NCBI GenBank assembly: GCA_021791145.1
Contig: JAJYXE010000011.1
Span: forward strand, 1-28,811
DNA length: 28,811 nt
Source: Actinomycetes bacterium
GTDB taxonomy: Bacteria > Actinomycetota > Acidimicrobiia > Acidimicrobiales > RAAP-2
Direction of reading: 5' to 3'
The translations under genes were made by a program, and so were the position numbers. Under the pieces are notes generated by a model that saw only the letters and a program-made list of their open reading frames with translations, searched no databases and was not told the origin of the DNA. Below are positions 1-9,008 of this stretch, one piece after another (the stretch's first letter is position 1; each line of letters starts with the position of its first letter).

Positions 1-42
1 AGGGCCGCACCCCCCCGGCCGAGGGCCGCACCCCCCCGACCC
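1..42. repeat. 21-bp tandem repeat, two copies, in the pckG N-terminus
   Basis: Positions 1-21 and 22-42 are copies of a 21-bp unit beginning agggccgcaccccccc. The copies agree over the first 17 bases and differ at the end. Because 21 bp is seven codons, the repeat stays in frame and encodes GRTPPAE then GRTPPTQ. More copies may lie to the left of the window. Confidence 0.7.
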
Positions 43-1823
43 AGAACCGCGCGCTGCTGGAGTGGGTGGCCGAGGTGGCGGCCCTCACCACTCCCGAGCG
101 CGTCGAGTGGTGCGACGGATCGGCCGAGGAGTACGACCGCCTGTGCGCGCTGCTCGTCCAGAGGGGCACGTTCAGGGAGCTCTCTGAGGCCAAACGGCCG
201 CACAGCTACTGGGCCCGTTCGGATCCCGGCGACGTCGCACGCGTGGAGGATCGCACCTTCATCTGCTCGGCGCGGGAGGAGGACGCCGGCCCGACCAACA
301 ATTGGCGAGATCCCGAGCAGATGCGCGAGACGCTGACGGGTCTGTTCCGCGGGTCCATGAGGGGCCGCACGATGTATGTCGTGCCGTTCTCCATGGGCCC
401 GCTCGGCTCCGACATCTCGCACATCGGCGTCGAGATCACCGACTCGGCGTACGTCGCCGTTTCCATGCGCATCATGACCCGCATGGGTGACGCGGTGCTC
501 GACGCCCTCGGTCCCGAGGGCGACTTCGTGCCGTGCCTCCACTCGGTGGGCGCGCCGATCGGCGAGGGCGCCGAGGACGTGCCGTGGCCATGCGACGCTG
601 ACAACAAGTACATCGTCCATTTCCCGGAGACCCGCGAGATCTGGTCGTACGGTTCCGGCTACGGCGGGAACGCGCTGCTGGGAAAGAAGTGCTTCGCGCT
701 GCGCATCGCGTCGGTGATGGCCCGCGACGACGGCTGGCTCGCCGAGCACATGCTGATCCTCAGGCTGACGAGCCCGCTCGGCGAGACCCGCTACGTCACC
801 GGCGCCTTCCCCTCTGCGTGCGGCAAGACGAACCTCGCGATGCTCGTCCCGACCCTTCCGGGCTGGAAGGTGGAGACCATCGGCGACGACATCTGCTGGA
901 TGAAGTTCGGCCGCGACGGCCGCCTCTATGGCATCAACCCGGAAGCCGGCTTCTTCGGCGTCGCCCCGGGAACCAACTCCCAGACGAACCCGAACGCGAT
1001 GCACACGATCGAGGCCAACACGATCTTCACGAACACCGCGCTCACCGACGACGGCGACGTGTGGTGGGAGGGGATGACCGAGGAGCCGCCCGCACACTTG
1101 ACGGACTGGCGCGGCGAGGACTGGACGCGAGACAAGGGCACGCCCGCCGCGCACCCGAACGCCAGGTTCACCGCGCCCGCGGCGCAGGACCCCGCGATCG
1201 CCCCCGAATGGGAGGACCCCCGCGGCGTGCCGATCTCGGCGATCCTCTTCGGAGGCCGCCGCGCCTCGGTGGTCCCCCTCGTGTTCGAGTCCTTCGACTG
1301 GCGCCACGGCGTCTTCCTCGGCTCGATCATGGCGTCGGAGACGACCGCGGCGGCCGCGGGCAGGGTCGGGAAGCTCCGGCGCGACCCGTTCGCGATGCTG
1401 CCCTTCTGCGGCTACAACATGGCGGACTACTTCGCGCACTGGCTGCGCGTCGGCGCCCGCGCCCCCGACCCCGACAAGCTGCCCAAGATCTTCTACGTGA
1501 ATTGGTTCCGCAAGGGTGATGACGGGCGATGGCTGTGGCCCGGCTACGGAGAGAATTCTCGGGTCCTCGAGTGGGTCTTCGAGCGGGTGAGCGGGCGAGG
1601 TGAGGCCGTCGAGACCCCGATCGGGCTCGTGCCGGCACCCGGCGCGATCGACATCGCGGGCACGTCGGTGACGAAAGACGACATGGAGGAGCTCCTGCGC
1701 GTCGACGTGGAGGAGTGGCGCCGCGAGGTACCCCTCATCCGGGAGCACTACGCGCAGTTCGGTGAGCACCTGCCGAAGGAGCTGGCCGAGTGCGTCGACG
1801 ACCTCGAGCGTCGGCTGGGCTGA
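1..1823 (+). CDS. pckG: Phosphoenolpyruvate carboxykinase (GTP), 5' end outside the window
   Basis: Catalyses GTP-dependent interconversion of oxaloacetate and phosphoenolpyruvate plus CO2, the entry step of gluconeogenesis, in the cytosol. The reading frame is open to the left edge. Family-typical residues (NRALLEWV) lie upstream of the first in-window GTG at 66, so the true start is probably outside and about 607 codons are visible. The P-loop PSACGKTN with the reactive Cys (codon 819-821) is the signature of the GTP-type enzyme. The [30 protein letters not shown] and FGGRR segments and the ENSRVL stretch near the C-terminus are also present. Alignment from memory to the M. tuberculosis enzyme (606 aa) is close to full length. 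The N-terminus carries two copies of a GRTPP-containing heptapeptide encoded by a 21-bp repeat, which is not part of the catalytic fold. Confidence 0.97.
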   Translation, partial: GRTPPAEGRTPPTQNRALLEWVAEVAALTTPERVEWCDGSAEEYDRLCALLVQRGTFRELSEAKRPHSYWARSDPGDVARVEDRTFICSAREEDAGPTNNWRDPEQMRETLTGLFRGSMRGRTMYVVPFSMGPLGSDISHIGVEITDSAYVAVSMRIMTRMGDAVLDALGPEGDFVPCLHSVGAPIGEGAEDVPWPCDADNKYIVHFPETREIWSYGSGYGGNALLGKKCFALRIASVMARDDGWLAEHMLILRLTSPLGETRYVTGAFPSACGKTNLAMLVPTLPGWKVETIGDDICWMKFGRDGRLYGINPEAGFFGVAPGTNSQTNPNAMHTIEANTIFTNTALTDDGDVWWEGMTEEPPAHLTDWRGEDWTRDKGTPAAHPNARFTAPAAQDPAIAPEWEDPRGVPISAILFGGRRASVVPLVFESFDWRHGVFLGSIMASETTAAAAGRVGKLRRDPFAMLPFCGYNMADYFAHWLRVGARAPDPDKLPKIFYVNWFRKGDDGRWLWPGYGENSRVLEWVFERVSGRGEAVETPIGLVPAPGAIDIAGTSVTKDDMEELLRVDVEEWRREVPLIREHYAQFGEHLPKELAECVDDLERRLG

Positions 1824-1891
1824 CCCCCGCGCGGCACCCTGGCGCGCCGCGGCCGGTTTGATCGTCGCTCGCTGCACAGCGGAGCGCCGGG

Positions 1892-1907
1892 CGTGCTCGC
1901 GAGCACG
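1892..1907. promoter_or_regulatory. 16-bp perfect palindrome between pckG and the MFS gene
   Basis: The sequence cgtgctcgcgagcacg is its own reverse complement. It lies in the 107-nt gap between the pckG stop and the MFS GTG start, 23 bp ahead of that start. It could be an operator or a short transcript hairpin; there is no T-run, so a classical terminator is unlikely. No regulator can be assigned. Confidence 0.35.
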
Positions 1908-1930
1908 GCGCCATCGGCGAGGATGGGTGG

Positions 1931-3541
1931 GTGGCGCCGAGCGAGGGGCGGGGACTGATCGCGGCGGTGGGACGGGCAGCTCGCCGTGGCGCCCGGACCG
2001 CCGAGGGAAAGCTGGTCTCCGTCCTCGGGGGCCGGACGCGCACTCGGGTGATCGTGGTGCTCGCGGGCGTGCTCGCGCTGTCGAGCGCAGACACCGCCAC
2101 CGTCGGTGCGGCCGCGCACCAGCTCCGCACAGCGCTGCACATCGACACATTCGACATCGGCCTCCTCGTGAGCGTCACGGCGGTCGTCTCCGCCGTCTTC
2201 TCGCTGCCGTTCGGCGCACTCGCCGACAAGGTGCGGCGCACCTCGCTCCTCGGCTCGGCGATCGTGCTCTGGGGCCTCGCGATGGTGTGGAGCGCGACGT
2301 CCGGCACGTTCGGCGAGCTGCTGTTGTCTCGCCTCGCGCTCGGAGGTGTGACCGCTGTCGCAGGTCCGGTGGTCGCCTCCCTCGTCGGCGACTGGTTCCT
2401 CGGCACAGAACGCGGCCAGATCTACAGCTACATCCTCACCGGCGAGCTGCTCGGTGCAGGTGTCGGGTTCGCCTTCACCGGCGAGCTCGCCAACCTCTCG
2501 TGGCGTCTCGCCTTCGTCGTCCTCGCGGTGCCGGCCTTCGTCGCGGCATGGGCGGTCTTCCGGCTGCCCGAGCCGGTCCGCGGGGGCGCGGGCACCCTCG
2601 GGCCCGCGCCGGGAACGAGACCCTCGCACGCGGCGCACCGGACCGACGCCGGATCGGGGGACGCTCAGGCCCAGGCGCTCCAGAACGACGACGGCGCACC
2701 CGGCCAGCGCACCGACGCACAGCGCCTGGCGGCCGAGCGCGGCATCCAGCCGGACCGCGCGCTCGTCGCGCGCGCCGATCCGCGCATGGGCTTCTTCGCC
2801 GCGGTCCGTTACGTGCTGGCGGTGAAGACCAACGTGATCCTCATCATCTCGGGTGCCTTGGGCTACTACTTCCTTTCGGGCGTCGAGACCTTCGGGGTCG
2901 AGTTCGTCTCGGGGAAGCAGGGCCAGTACCATGTGGCGCCGGCGCTCGCCGACGGCCTGCTGCTCGTGGTCGGGGCCGGCGCGGTCGCGGGGGTCCTCGT
3001 CGCGGGGCCGCTCGGCGACGCGTTGCTGCGCCGCGGCAGGCTCGCGGGCCGCGTCCAGGTGGCCGCGGTCGCGGCGAGCCTCACCGTGGCGATGATGATC
3101 GTGCCCCTCATGACCCACAGCGTGCTCACCGCGCTGCCTTACCTCGTGGGCGCGGGCGTCGGGCTGGCAGGGCAGAACCCACCCATCGACGCAGCACGTC
3201 TCGACATCATGCCGTCGTGGCTGTGGGGACGCGCCGAGGGCGTCCGGACCTTCGTGCGCACCAACGCCCAGGCGCTCGCGCCGCTCGTCTTCGGCGGGAT
3301 CTCCGACTCCTTCTTCGGTGGCGGGCCCAGGGGACTGCGCTGGACGTTCGTGATCATGCTGCTCCCGCTCGCCCTGAGCGCCGCCTACCTCTACGTCGCC
3401 GTCCGGCGCTACCCCAGGGACGTCGCGACCGCTGCCGCTGCGCCGCAGGCGCCCGCGGCGCCCCTTGCCGCCAGATCCCCGCGTGGGCCTTCGGGACCCA
3501 CCACGGGCGGGCCTCGGACCGGACCGGGGACGAGCTCGTGA
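1931..3541 (+). CDS. Major facilitator superfamily transporter
   Basis: Predicted 12-helix inner-membrane secondary transporter of 536 aa; substrate unknown. The first half has helices from about residue 38 and the MFS motif-A loop GALADKVRRTSLLG at 95-108. The two halves are joined by a long hydrophilic segment (about 213-290, rich in G, A, D and Q) before helix 7 near 295. The overall pattern resembles spinster or sugar-phosphate-type MFS proteins, but no substrate residue can be read. The GTG start follows a GAGG about 8 nt upstream; an ATG at 1924 is in another frame. It is separated from pckG by 107 nt and converges on the PPK2 gene with 17 nt between stops. The C-terminal 50 residues are Ala/Pro-rich and probably disordered. 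Confidence 0.85.
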   Translation: MAPSEGRGLIAAVGRAARRGARTAEGKLVSVLGGRTRTRVIVVLAGVLALSSADTATVGAAAHQLRTALHIDTFDIGLLVSVTAVVSAVFSLPFGALADKVRRTSLLGSAIVLWGLAMVWSATSGTFGELLLSRLALGGVTAVAGPVVASLVGDWFLGTERGQIYSYILTGELLGAGVGFAFTGELANLSWRLAFVVLAVPAFVAAWAVFRLPEPVRGGAGTLGPAPGTRPSHAAHRTDAGSGDAQAQALQNDDGAPGQRTDAQRLAAERGIQPDRALVARADPRMGFFAAVRYVLAVKTNVILIISGALGYYFLSGVETFGVEFVSGKQGQYHVAPALADGLLLVVGAGAVAGVLVAGPLGDALLRRGRLAGRVQVAAVAASLTVAMMIVPLMTHSVLTALPYLVGAGVGLAGQNPPIDAARLDIMPSWLWGRAEGVRTFVRTNAQALAPLVFGGISDSFFGGGPRGLRWTFVIMLLPLALSAAYLYVAVRRYPRDVATAAAAPQAPAAPLAARSPRGPSGPTTGGPRTGPGTSS

Positions 3542-3558
3542 CGAGCGTTGCGCTCCGG

Positions 3559-4461
3559 CTACCTCTCGGCGCGCAACGCCTCGGCCGCCTTCTCGATCGC
3601 CTGGCGCTGCGCTGCGTCGGGCTCGGGACGTGAGAGGTCCAGCGAATCGATCTCGTCGACCACGACACCGCCGACGAGCGCGCGCAACGCGTACTTGTGG
3701 TCCGCCGGCACGACGAACCAGGGTGCCCACGCCGTCGAGGTGGCGGTGATCGCCTCTTCGTACACGGCCTGGTACTCGGCGAAGCGGCCGTGCTCGGCAA
3801 GGTCGGAAGCCGAGAACTTCCATTGCTTGGCGGGGTCGCCGAGCCGCTCGAGCAGCCTCCGGCGCTGCTCGTGCTCGGAGACGTGCAAGAAGAACTTGAC
3901 GACGCGGGTGCCGTTGCGGACGAGGTGGCGCTCGAACGCGTTGATGTCCTCGTAACGTTCCCGCCAGATCCCCTCGCCCACGGCGGCGCCCGCGGGACGG
4001 CGCGCCGCGAGCTCGGGGTGGACGCGCACGACGAGCACGTCCTCGTAGTACGAGCGGTTGAAGATCCCGATCCGTCCGCGCTCGGGCAGCCTGAGCGAGC
4101 AGCGCCACAGGAAATCGTGGCGCAGCTCGAGGTCGGAAGGCTCCTTGAAGGAGACCACGTCGCAGCCCTGGGGGTTCACTCCGGACATGACGTGCTTGAT
4201 GGTCCCGTCCTTGCCGCCTGCGTCGAGGCCCTGGAAGACGAGGAGGATCGACCACCGGTCGGACGCGTAGAGGAGGTCCTGAGCGATCGTGAGCTCCGCC
4301 TTGAAGGCCTCCAGGTCCTGCTCGGCCACGTCCTTTGGGTGCGCGCGACCGAGCGGCCCGAGCCAGTCGGAACGGGTCCTGGAGGTGCTGCGGCGCTCCA
4401 GGCCGGCCGCCTTGCCCGGCTCGACGGTGAGCTCGCGCACGACCGAGCGCGGCAGCTTCAC
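3559..4461 (-). CDS. Polyphosphate kinase 2 family (PPK2) nucleotide phosphotransferase
   Basis: PPK2 enzymes transfer phosphate between inorganic polyphosphate and nucleoside mono- or diphosphates in the cytosol. The 300-aa product has the Walker A motif GLDAGGKDG at 78-86, the NPQGCDVVSFKEPS segment after it, and the lid/Walker B region FNRSYYED at 134-141, with the family's typical length. The GTG start at 4461 overlaps the TGA of the upstream racemase gene as GTGA, so translation is probably coupled; the frame also extends upstream inside the racemase gene, but that extension has no family similarity. Class I, II or III (which nucleotide is used) cannot be decided by eye. Confidence 0.93.
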   Translation of the reverse strand: MKLPRSVVRELTVEPGKAAGLERRSTSRTRSDWLGPLGRAHPKDVAEQDLEAFKAELTIAQDLLYASDRWSILLVFQGLDAGGKDGTIKHVMSGVNPQGCDVVSFKEPSDLELRHDFLWRCSLRLPERGRIGIFNRSYYEDVLVVRVHPELAARRPAGAAVGEGIWRERYEDINAFERHLVRNGTRVVKFFLHVSEHEQRRRLLERLGDPAKQWKFSASDLAEHGRFAEYQAVYEEAITATSTAWAPWFVVPADHKYALRALVGGVVVDEIDSLDLSRPEPDAAQRQAIEKAAEALRAER

Positions 4462-5663
4462 GATGGCCCCGCGAGCACGCCGGACCCGGTCAGCTCCGCG
4501 TAGGCTTCCTCGCCGACGCCCCAGCGAGCGAGCGCCTCGGCAGGCCCAGGCACGTCGCGCACGCCCGAGGGCGTGCGGCTGAAACGCGGGACCGCTCCAG
4601 GCTGCGTCCGCCCGTCGCGGGTCACGAAGGTCCCACGCGCCCGGTTGTGGGGATGGTCGGCCGCCTCCCAGGGGGCGAGCACCGGCACCACGCACGCGTC
4701 GGCGTCCTCGAACAACGCCGTCCATTCGTCACGGGTCTTCGAGCGGAAGACCTGAGCAAAACGCGCCTTGGCCACCGGCCATCGGCTGCGATCTGCCTGA
4801 GCGCCGACCTCGTCCTCTTCGAGCCCGAGCCCCTCGAGCAGCGCGGCGTAGAACTGCGGTTCGAGCGCGCCGACCGCCATGTAGCCGCCGTCCGCGGTCT
4901 CGTACACCTCGTAGTAGGGGGCGCCGGTGTCGAGCAGGTTGACCCCGCGCGCCGCCCGCCAACCGCCCGCGAGCCACATGCCGTGGAGCATCGTAGTGAG
5001 CGACGCCGCCCCGTCGACCATCGCCGCGTCCACGACCTGGCCCGTGCCCGATCGCTGCACCTCGAACAGCGCGGCGACCACGCCGAACGCGAGCAGCATG
5101 CCGCCTCCGCCGAAGTCTCCCACCAGGTTCAACGGGGGCACCGGGGGGTCGCCCTCGCGCCCGATCGGCCACAGGGCGCCGGCGATCGCGATGTAGTCGA
5201 TGTCGTGGCCCGCGCGCGCGGCGAGCGGGCCGTCCTGGCCCCAGCCCGTCATCCGGCCGTAGACGAGGCGCGCGTTGCGCGCGCGGCAGTCATCGGGGCC
5301 GAGCCCGAGCCGCTCGGCCACGCCCGGGCGGAACCCTTCGACGAGCACGTCGGCACGCGCCACGAGATCGAGGACGAACGACACCGCCTCTGGACGCTTC
5401 AGGTCGATCCCCACCGACGGCCGGCTGCGCTCGAGCAGCTCCTGGCTCGCTCCCTCCGGAAGCGACGAGGTGCCACCGGGCCGCTCCAGGCGGAGCACGT
5501 CTGCGCCCGCCTCGGCGAGGAGCATGCAGGCGTAGGGCGCAGGACCAAGACCCGCAAGCTCGATCACCCGCAGACCGTGCAGTGGTCCGGCCGCCGCTGC
5601 GGCCCTCCCTTCCCCCGTCGCCGCCGTCGCTGGCGGGACGCCCCCTTCCTCGTCCGCTCCCAT
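4458..5663 (-). CDS. mcr: Alpha-methylacyl-CoA racemase, CaiB/BaiF family III CoA transferase fold
   Basis: Predicted to epimerise 2-methylacyl-CoA thioesters, letting the S-specific beta-oxidation enzymes degrade branched chains or sterol side chains. The 401-aa protein aligns from memory with the M. tuberculosis racemase along its length: LRVIELAGLGPAPYA near residue 31, GRMTGWGQDGPLA, the catalytic AGHDIDY (His153, Asp154), LNLVGDFGGGG (Asp183) and YMAVGALEPQFYAALL. These keep the His/Asp acid-base residues of racemases. The first 26 residues are Ala/Gly-rich and extra to the family; the ATG at 5663 has a purine-rich AGGGGAAGG stretch upstream. The gene overlaps the PPK2 start by 4 nt. Two acyl-CoA dehydrogenases elsewhere in the window may act on related substrates. 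Confidence 0.92.
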   Translation of the reverse strand: MGADEEGGVPPATAATGEGRAAAAAGPLHGLRVIELAGLGPAPYACMLLAEAGADVLRLERPGGTSSLPEGASQELLERSRPSVGIDLKRPEAVSFVLDLVARADVLVEGFRPGVAERLGLGPDDCRARNARLVYGRMTGWGQDGPLAARAGHDIDYIAIAGALWPIGREGDPPVPPLNLVGDFGGGGMLLAFGVVAALFEVQRSGTGQVVDAAMVDGAASLTTMLHGMWLAGGWRAARGVNLLDTGAPYYEVYETADGGYMAVGALEPQFYAALLEGLGLEEDEVGAQADRSRWPVAKARFAQVFRSKTRDEWTALFEDADACVVPVLAPWEAADHPHNRARGTFVTRDGRTQPGAVPRFSRTPSGVRDVPGPAEALARWGVGEEAYAELTGSGVLAGPS

Positions 5664-5793
5664 CGCGAGTCACTCACCTTCCCCTCCCCCGGCGGGGGGG
5701 TCGTGCCGACATGAACGTCGCGCCGACATGAGAAAATATGGCATCCTGGCGACCGCGGCCGCTCTCCATACGCGCCGACCGAGCCGAGCGCCA

Positions 5794-6678
5794 ATGATCG
5801 ACCTCGCGAGCCCCTTCGACTTCGTCGTCTTCGCAGACAACGCCGTCGTGCTGCCGGCGCTGCCCGACGCCTCGTTCCAGCTCGTCTACGTCGACCCGCC
5901 GTTCAACACCGGAGCGGTCCGCGCTCGGCGGACCCTCGTGACCACCCGCGACGAGCAGGCCGGCGATCGCGTGGGCTTCGGCGGGCACCGCTACCGCACG
6001 ACCGAGACCGGCACGCGCGCCTTCGAGGACAGGTACGGAGACTACGCAGGCTTCCTCGGGCCGCGCCTCGTCGAGGCTCGAAGGCTGCTCGCAGACGACG
6101 GCACCCTCTACGTCCATCTCGACTACCGCGAGGCGCACTACGTGAAGGTCCTTCTCGACGGCATCTTCGGGCGGCGCTGCTTCCTCAACGAGCTGATCTG
6201 GGCGTACGACTACGGGGGCAGGGCCAGCGACCGCTGGCCCGCGAAGCACGACACGATCCTCGTCTACGTCCGCCGCGCCGGCGCCCACCACTTCGACCGG
6301 ACAGCGGTCGAGCGCGTCCCCTACATGGCCCCCGGGCTCGTCACGCCCGAGAAGGCGGCACGCGGCAAGTTGCCGACGGACGTGTGGTGGCACACGATCG
6401 TGCCGACGTCAGGGCGCGAGAAGACCGGCTACCCCACCCAGAAACCGGCTGGCGTGCTGAGACGCATCCTCCAGGCGTCGTCGTCGCCCGGGCGCCGGGT
6501 GCTCGACTTCTTCGCAGGCAGCGGCACGACGGGTGCCGTCGCCCGCGAGCTCGGCCGCCGCTTCCTGCTCGTGGACGACGAGCCAGGCGCGCTCGAGGTG
6601 ATGCGCCGGCGGCTCGGTGGGGACGGTGTCGCCTACGTGGCGGCCGACGGCAGCCCGCTGTCGGCGACCTGCGGGTGA
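5794..6678 (+). CDS. Site-specific DNA methyltransferase, beta-type N6-adenine/N4-cytosine, no partner nuclease
   Basis: Transfers methyl from S-adenosylmethionine to an exocyclic amino group of A or C in DNA. From the ATG at 5794 (294 aa), the catalytic DPPFNTG is at 34-40, the conserved TGYPTQKP at 211-218 and the SAM-binding FFAGSGTTG at 239-247. Catalytic before SAM motif is the beta-class order. An in-frame ATG at 5728 would add 22 residues with no family similarity, so the internal start beginning MIDLASPFDF is preferred; neither has a strong ribosome binding site. No restriction endonuclease or specificity subunit is adjacent, so it appears to be a solitary methylase. Its last 46 nt overlap the 3' end of trpD on the other strand. 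Recognition site unknown. Confidence 0.9.
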   Translation: MIDLASPFDFVVFADNAVVLPALPDASFQLVYVDPPFNTGAVRARRTLVTTRDEQAGDRVGFGGHRYRTTETGTRAFEDRYGDYAGFLGPRLVEARRLLADDGTLYVHLDYREAHYVKVLLDGIFGRRCFLNELIWAYDYGGRASDRWPAKHDTILVYVRRAGAHHFDRTAVERVPYMAPGLVTPEKAARGKLPTDVWWHTIVPTSGREKTGYPTQKPAGVLRRILQASSSPGRRVLDFFAGSGTTGAVARELGRRFLLVDDEPGALEVMRRRLGGDGVAYVAADGSPLSATCG

Positions 6679-7802
6679 GCACCCGCGCGCTCGGCGGCCG
6701 CCTCCGCGGACGACACCCGGGCCAACGCCTCGAGCACCGCGAGGGCACGACCGGTCTCCAGCGCGTCTTCGGCCATCGCGACCCCTTGTGCGAGCCCCTG
6801 GGCCCGGCCGGCCACCACGAGTGCCGCTGCCGCGTTCAGCACGCTGATGTCGCGCCGCGCGCTTCGCTCGCCCTCGAGGACGCGGCGGACCGCGGCCGCG
6901 TTGAACGCGGCGTCGCCGCCGCGCAGCTCCCCCATCGACGAGCGCGCGAAGCCGAGCTCTTCGGGCTCGAGCCGCCAGGTGCGCAGGGCGAAACCCTTCC
7001 GCGCCGCCTTCTCCGCCACGACCTCGACGACCGTGGACGGCGAGGTGACGCTCAGCTCGTCCAGCCCGTCGTCGGCATAGACCACCATCGCGTGCAGGCT
7101 CCCGTTCGTGCCCAGCACCTCAGCCAGCTTCGTGGCCATCGCGGGATCGCTCACCCCGACGAGCTGCCGGCGCGCCCGCGCAGGGTTCGCGAGAGGCCCG
7201 AGGAAGTTGAACACGGTCGGGACCCCCAGCTCTCGCCGGACCGGACCCGCGTGACGCAGCGCCGGATGGTAACGCGGAGCGAAGCAGAATCCCATCCCGA
7301 CGTCCGCGACGCAACGTGCAACCCCCTGCGGCCCGAGGTCCACCGCGACGCCGAGAGCCTCGAGGACGTCCGCGGTGCCGACGGAAGACGAGGCGGCGCG
7401 GTTGCCGTGCTTGCACACGAGCGCGCCTGCCCCTGCGGCGATGCACGCGGCGATCGTCGAGACGTTGATGCTCGCGAGCCGGTCGCCGCCGGTTCCCACG
7501 ACGTCGACGACGTCACCTTCGACGTGCAGCGGCACGGCGTGCTCGAGCATCGCGCGCACGAACCCGGTCATCTCCTCGACGGACTCGCCTTTCATCCGCA
7601 GTGCCACGAGCAGCGCCGCGATCTGGGCGGGGGTCGCCGCGCCGTCGAGCACCTCGCCGATCACAGCCGCCGCCTCCTCGTCCGAGAGAGAGGCGCCGGA
7701 CATGATGCGCTCGAGCGCATCGGAGAGCCCCCCCGGGGGGCCGAGAGCGCGTCGGCCGCTCAAGGTGCCAGGTGCGAACGTGTCAGTCCCACCACAGGTC
7801 AC
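6633..7802 (-). CDS. trpD: Anthranilate phosphoribosyltransferase
   Basis: Joins anthranilate and phosphoribosyl pyrophosphate in the second dedicated step of tryptophan synthesis; cytosolic, Mg-dependent. Visible motifs are GTGGD at 103-107 (PRPP loop), NVST at 113-116, KHGNRAASS at 131-139, NFLGPLANP from 199, and DDGLDE at 244-249 with the metal-binding Asp-Glu. Length from the GTG at 7802 is 389 aa. That start overlaps the upstream acyl-CoA dehydrogenase by 20 nt. A TTG at codon 14 is an alternative; the ATG at codon 34 would cut the first helix. The gene stands alone without other trp genes. Its last codons overlap the convergent methyltransferase gene by 46 nt, and the final 25 residues (SAEAAAERAGAH onward) look like a poorly conserved tail. 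Confidence 0.95.
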   Translation of the reverse strand: MTCGGTDTFAPGTLSGRRALGPPGGLSDALERIMSGASLSDEEAAAVIGEVLDGAATPAQIAALLVALRMKGESVEEMTGFVRAMLEHAVPLHVEGDVVDVVGTGGDRLASINVSTIAACIAAGAGALVCKHGNRAASSSVGTADVLEALGVAVDLGPQGVARCVADVGMGFCFAPRYHPALRHAGPVRRELGVPTVFNFLGPLANPARARRQLVGVSDPAMATKLAEVLGTNGSLHAMVVYADDGLDELSVTSPSTVVEVVAEKAARKGFALRTWRLEPEELGFARSSMGELRGGDAAFNAAAVRRVLEGERSARRDISVLNAAAALVVAGRAQGLAQGVAMAEDALETGRALAVLEALARVSSAEAAAERAGAHPQVADSGLPSAAT

Positions 7803-8958
7803 CGTCGATCACCCCGCGCCCGATGAGGTCGAGCTGGACTTGCGAGGTCCCCTCCACGATCGTGAGCTGACGCGCGTCGCGGTACCACTGCTCGGTCGGA
7901 TGGTCCTCCATGTAGCCGGCGGCCCCGAGCAGCTGGAGGGCGAGGCCCGAGGCGCGCACCGCGAGCTCGGTGGCGAAGTACTTGGCCATGGAGAGGAACG
8001 GCACGTCTTGCTTCGCGAAGCGGCCTGCGTCCGACATCGCCGCCGCGCGGTAGGTGAGCAGACGCGCGGCCTCGATGTCCACCGCGCACTTCGCGATCTC
8101 CCAGCGGATCCCCTGGAAGTCGGCGATGGTCTTCCCGAAGGCGGCGCGCTGCTTCACGTAGTCGGTCGCGTACATGAGCGCGCCCTCGGCAAGACCGATC
8201 CCGCGCGCCGCGACCACCGGCCGCATGGAGTTCAGCCCGAGCATGGCGAGGCGGAACCCGCCGACTTCCCCGATGACGTTCTCGGCCGGGACTCGCACAC
8301 CGTCGAGCAGGAGCTCGCCAGTGTCCACGCCGCGGACTCCCATCTTCTTGTCGCTGCGGCCGACCGAGACCCCTTCGAACCGGCGCTCCACGATGAAGGC
8401 GGTGACCGAGTCGTGCGCGCGGCTCTCCGGATCCCCGGTCTTGGCGAACACCGTGTACCAGTCGGCCTCGCGCACGCCCGAGATCCAGCACTTCGTGCCG
8501 GTCAGCACCCAGCCGCCCGGGCTCTTGGGGTCCGGCACCGCCCGCGTGCGCATCCCCATGACGTCGCTCCCCGCCTGGGGCTCGGAGAGCCCGAACGCCG
8601 CGCGCTGGCGCCCGTCTGCGATCGGCGGCAGGTACCGCCGCTTCTGGTCTTCGCTGCCCGCGATGAGCACGGGACCGGTCGGGAGCCGCGTCAGCAGGAG
8701 CATCAAGGCCGCAGTGTTCGAGTACTTCGCGACCTCCTCGATCGCGACCGAAAGGCCGAGAACACCGGCCCCGGAGCCACCGAGCTCCTCGGGGATGCAC
8801 AACCCGAGCAGTCCGGCGTCACGGAACGCCTCGAACAGGTCGGTCGGGTACTCGCCGCTCCGGTCGATCTCGCGCGCACGCGGCTTGACCTTGTCGCGCG
8901 CGAGCTTGCGCACCGACGCCTGGAGGGCCTGCATCTCTTCGGAGAGCTCGAACGTCAC
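7783..8958 (-). CDS. Acyl-CoA dehydrogenase
   Basis: FAD flavoprotein that desaturates acyl-CoA at the alpha-beta bond and passes electrons to electron-transfer flavoprotein. The 391-aa product has the usual three regions: helical N-domain from FELSEEMQALQASVRKLA, beta domain with FGLSEPQAGSDVMGMRT and TGTKCWISGV, and the C-terminal helical domain with RAAFGKTIADFQGIRWEIA and LQLLGAAGYMEDHP. The catalytic base is the Glu of IVEGTSQVQ (Glu369), as in short/medium-chain enzymes. The start is the GTG at 8958; the frame runs further upstream, but that sequence is low-complexity and crosses whiB. It precedes trpD with a 20-nt overlap, although no metabolic link is obvious. Chain-length preference cannot be read. 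Confidence 0.93.
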   Translation of the reverse strand: MTFELSEEMQALQASVRKLARDKVKPRAREIDRSGEYPTDLFEAFRDAGLLGLCIPEELGGSGAGVLGLSVAIEEVAKYSNTAALMLLLTRLPTGPVLIAGSEDQKRRYLPPIADGRQRAAFGLSEPQAGSDVMGMRTRAVPDPKSPGGWVLTGTKCWISGVREADWYTVFAKTGDPESRAHDSVTAFIVERRFEGVSVGRSDKKMGVRGVDTGELLLDGVRVPAENVIGEVGGFRLAMLGLNSMRPVVAARGIGLAEGALMYATDYVKQRAAFGKTIADFQGIRWEIAKCAVDIEAARLLTYRAAAMSDAGRFAKQDVPFLSMAKYFATELAVRASGLALQLLGAAGYMEDHPTEQWYRDARQLTIVEGTSQVQLDLIGRGVIDGDLWWD

Positions 8959-9008
8959 GGCAGGTGACGCTACCGCGCGCCGGCACCTTCCTCGCCAGAG
9001 CGCGAGGC

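Noticed and set aside
1260..1320. tRNA-like ttcgagtcc motif
   Set aside because: It is inside pckG coding sequence and no cloverleaf can be drawn around it; no tRNA was found elsewhere.
1748..4255. 835-codon minus-strand frame opposite pckG, the MFS gene and PPK2
   Set aside because: Arg/Asp/Glu-rich out-of-frame shadow; three recognisable genes on this stretch explain the DNA.
5685..5702. C-run/G-run inverted repeat upstream of the racemase gene as a terminator
   Set aside because: A short G/C homopolymer palindrome in a gap between divergent genes, where no transcript should end.
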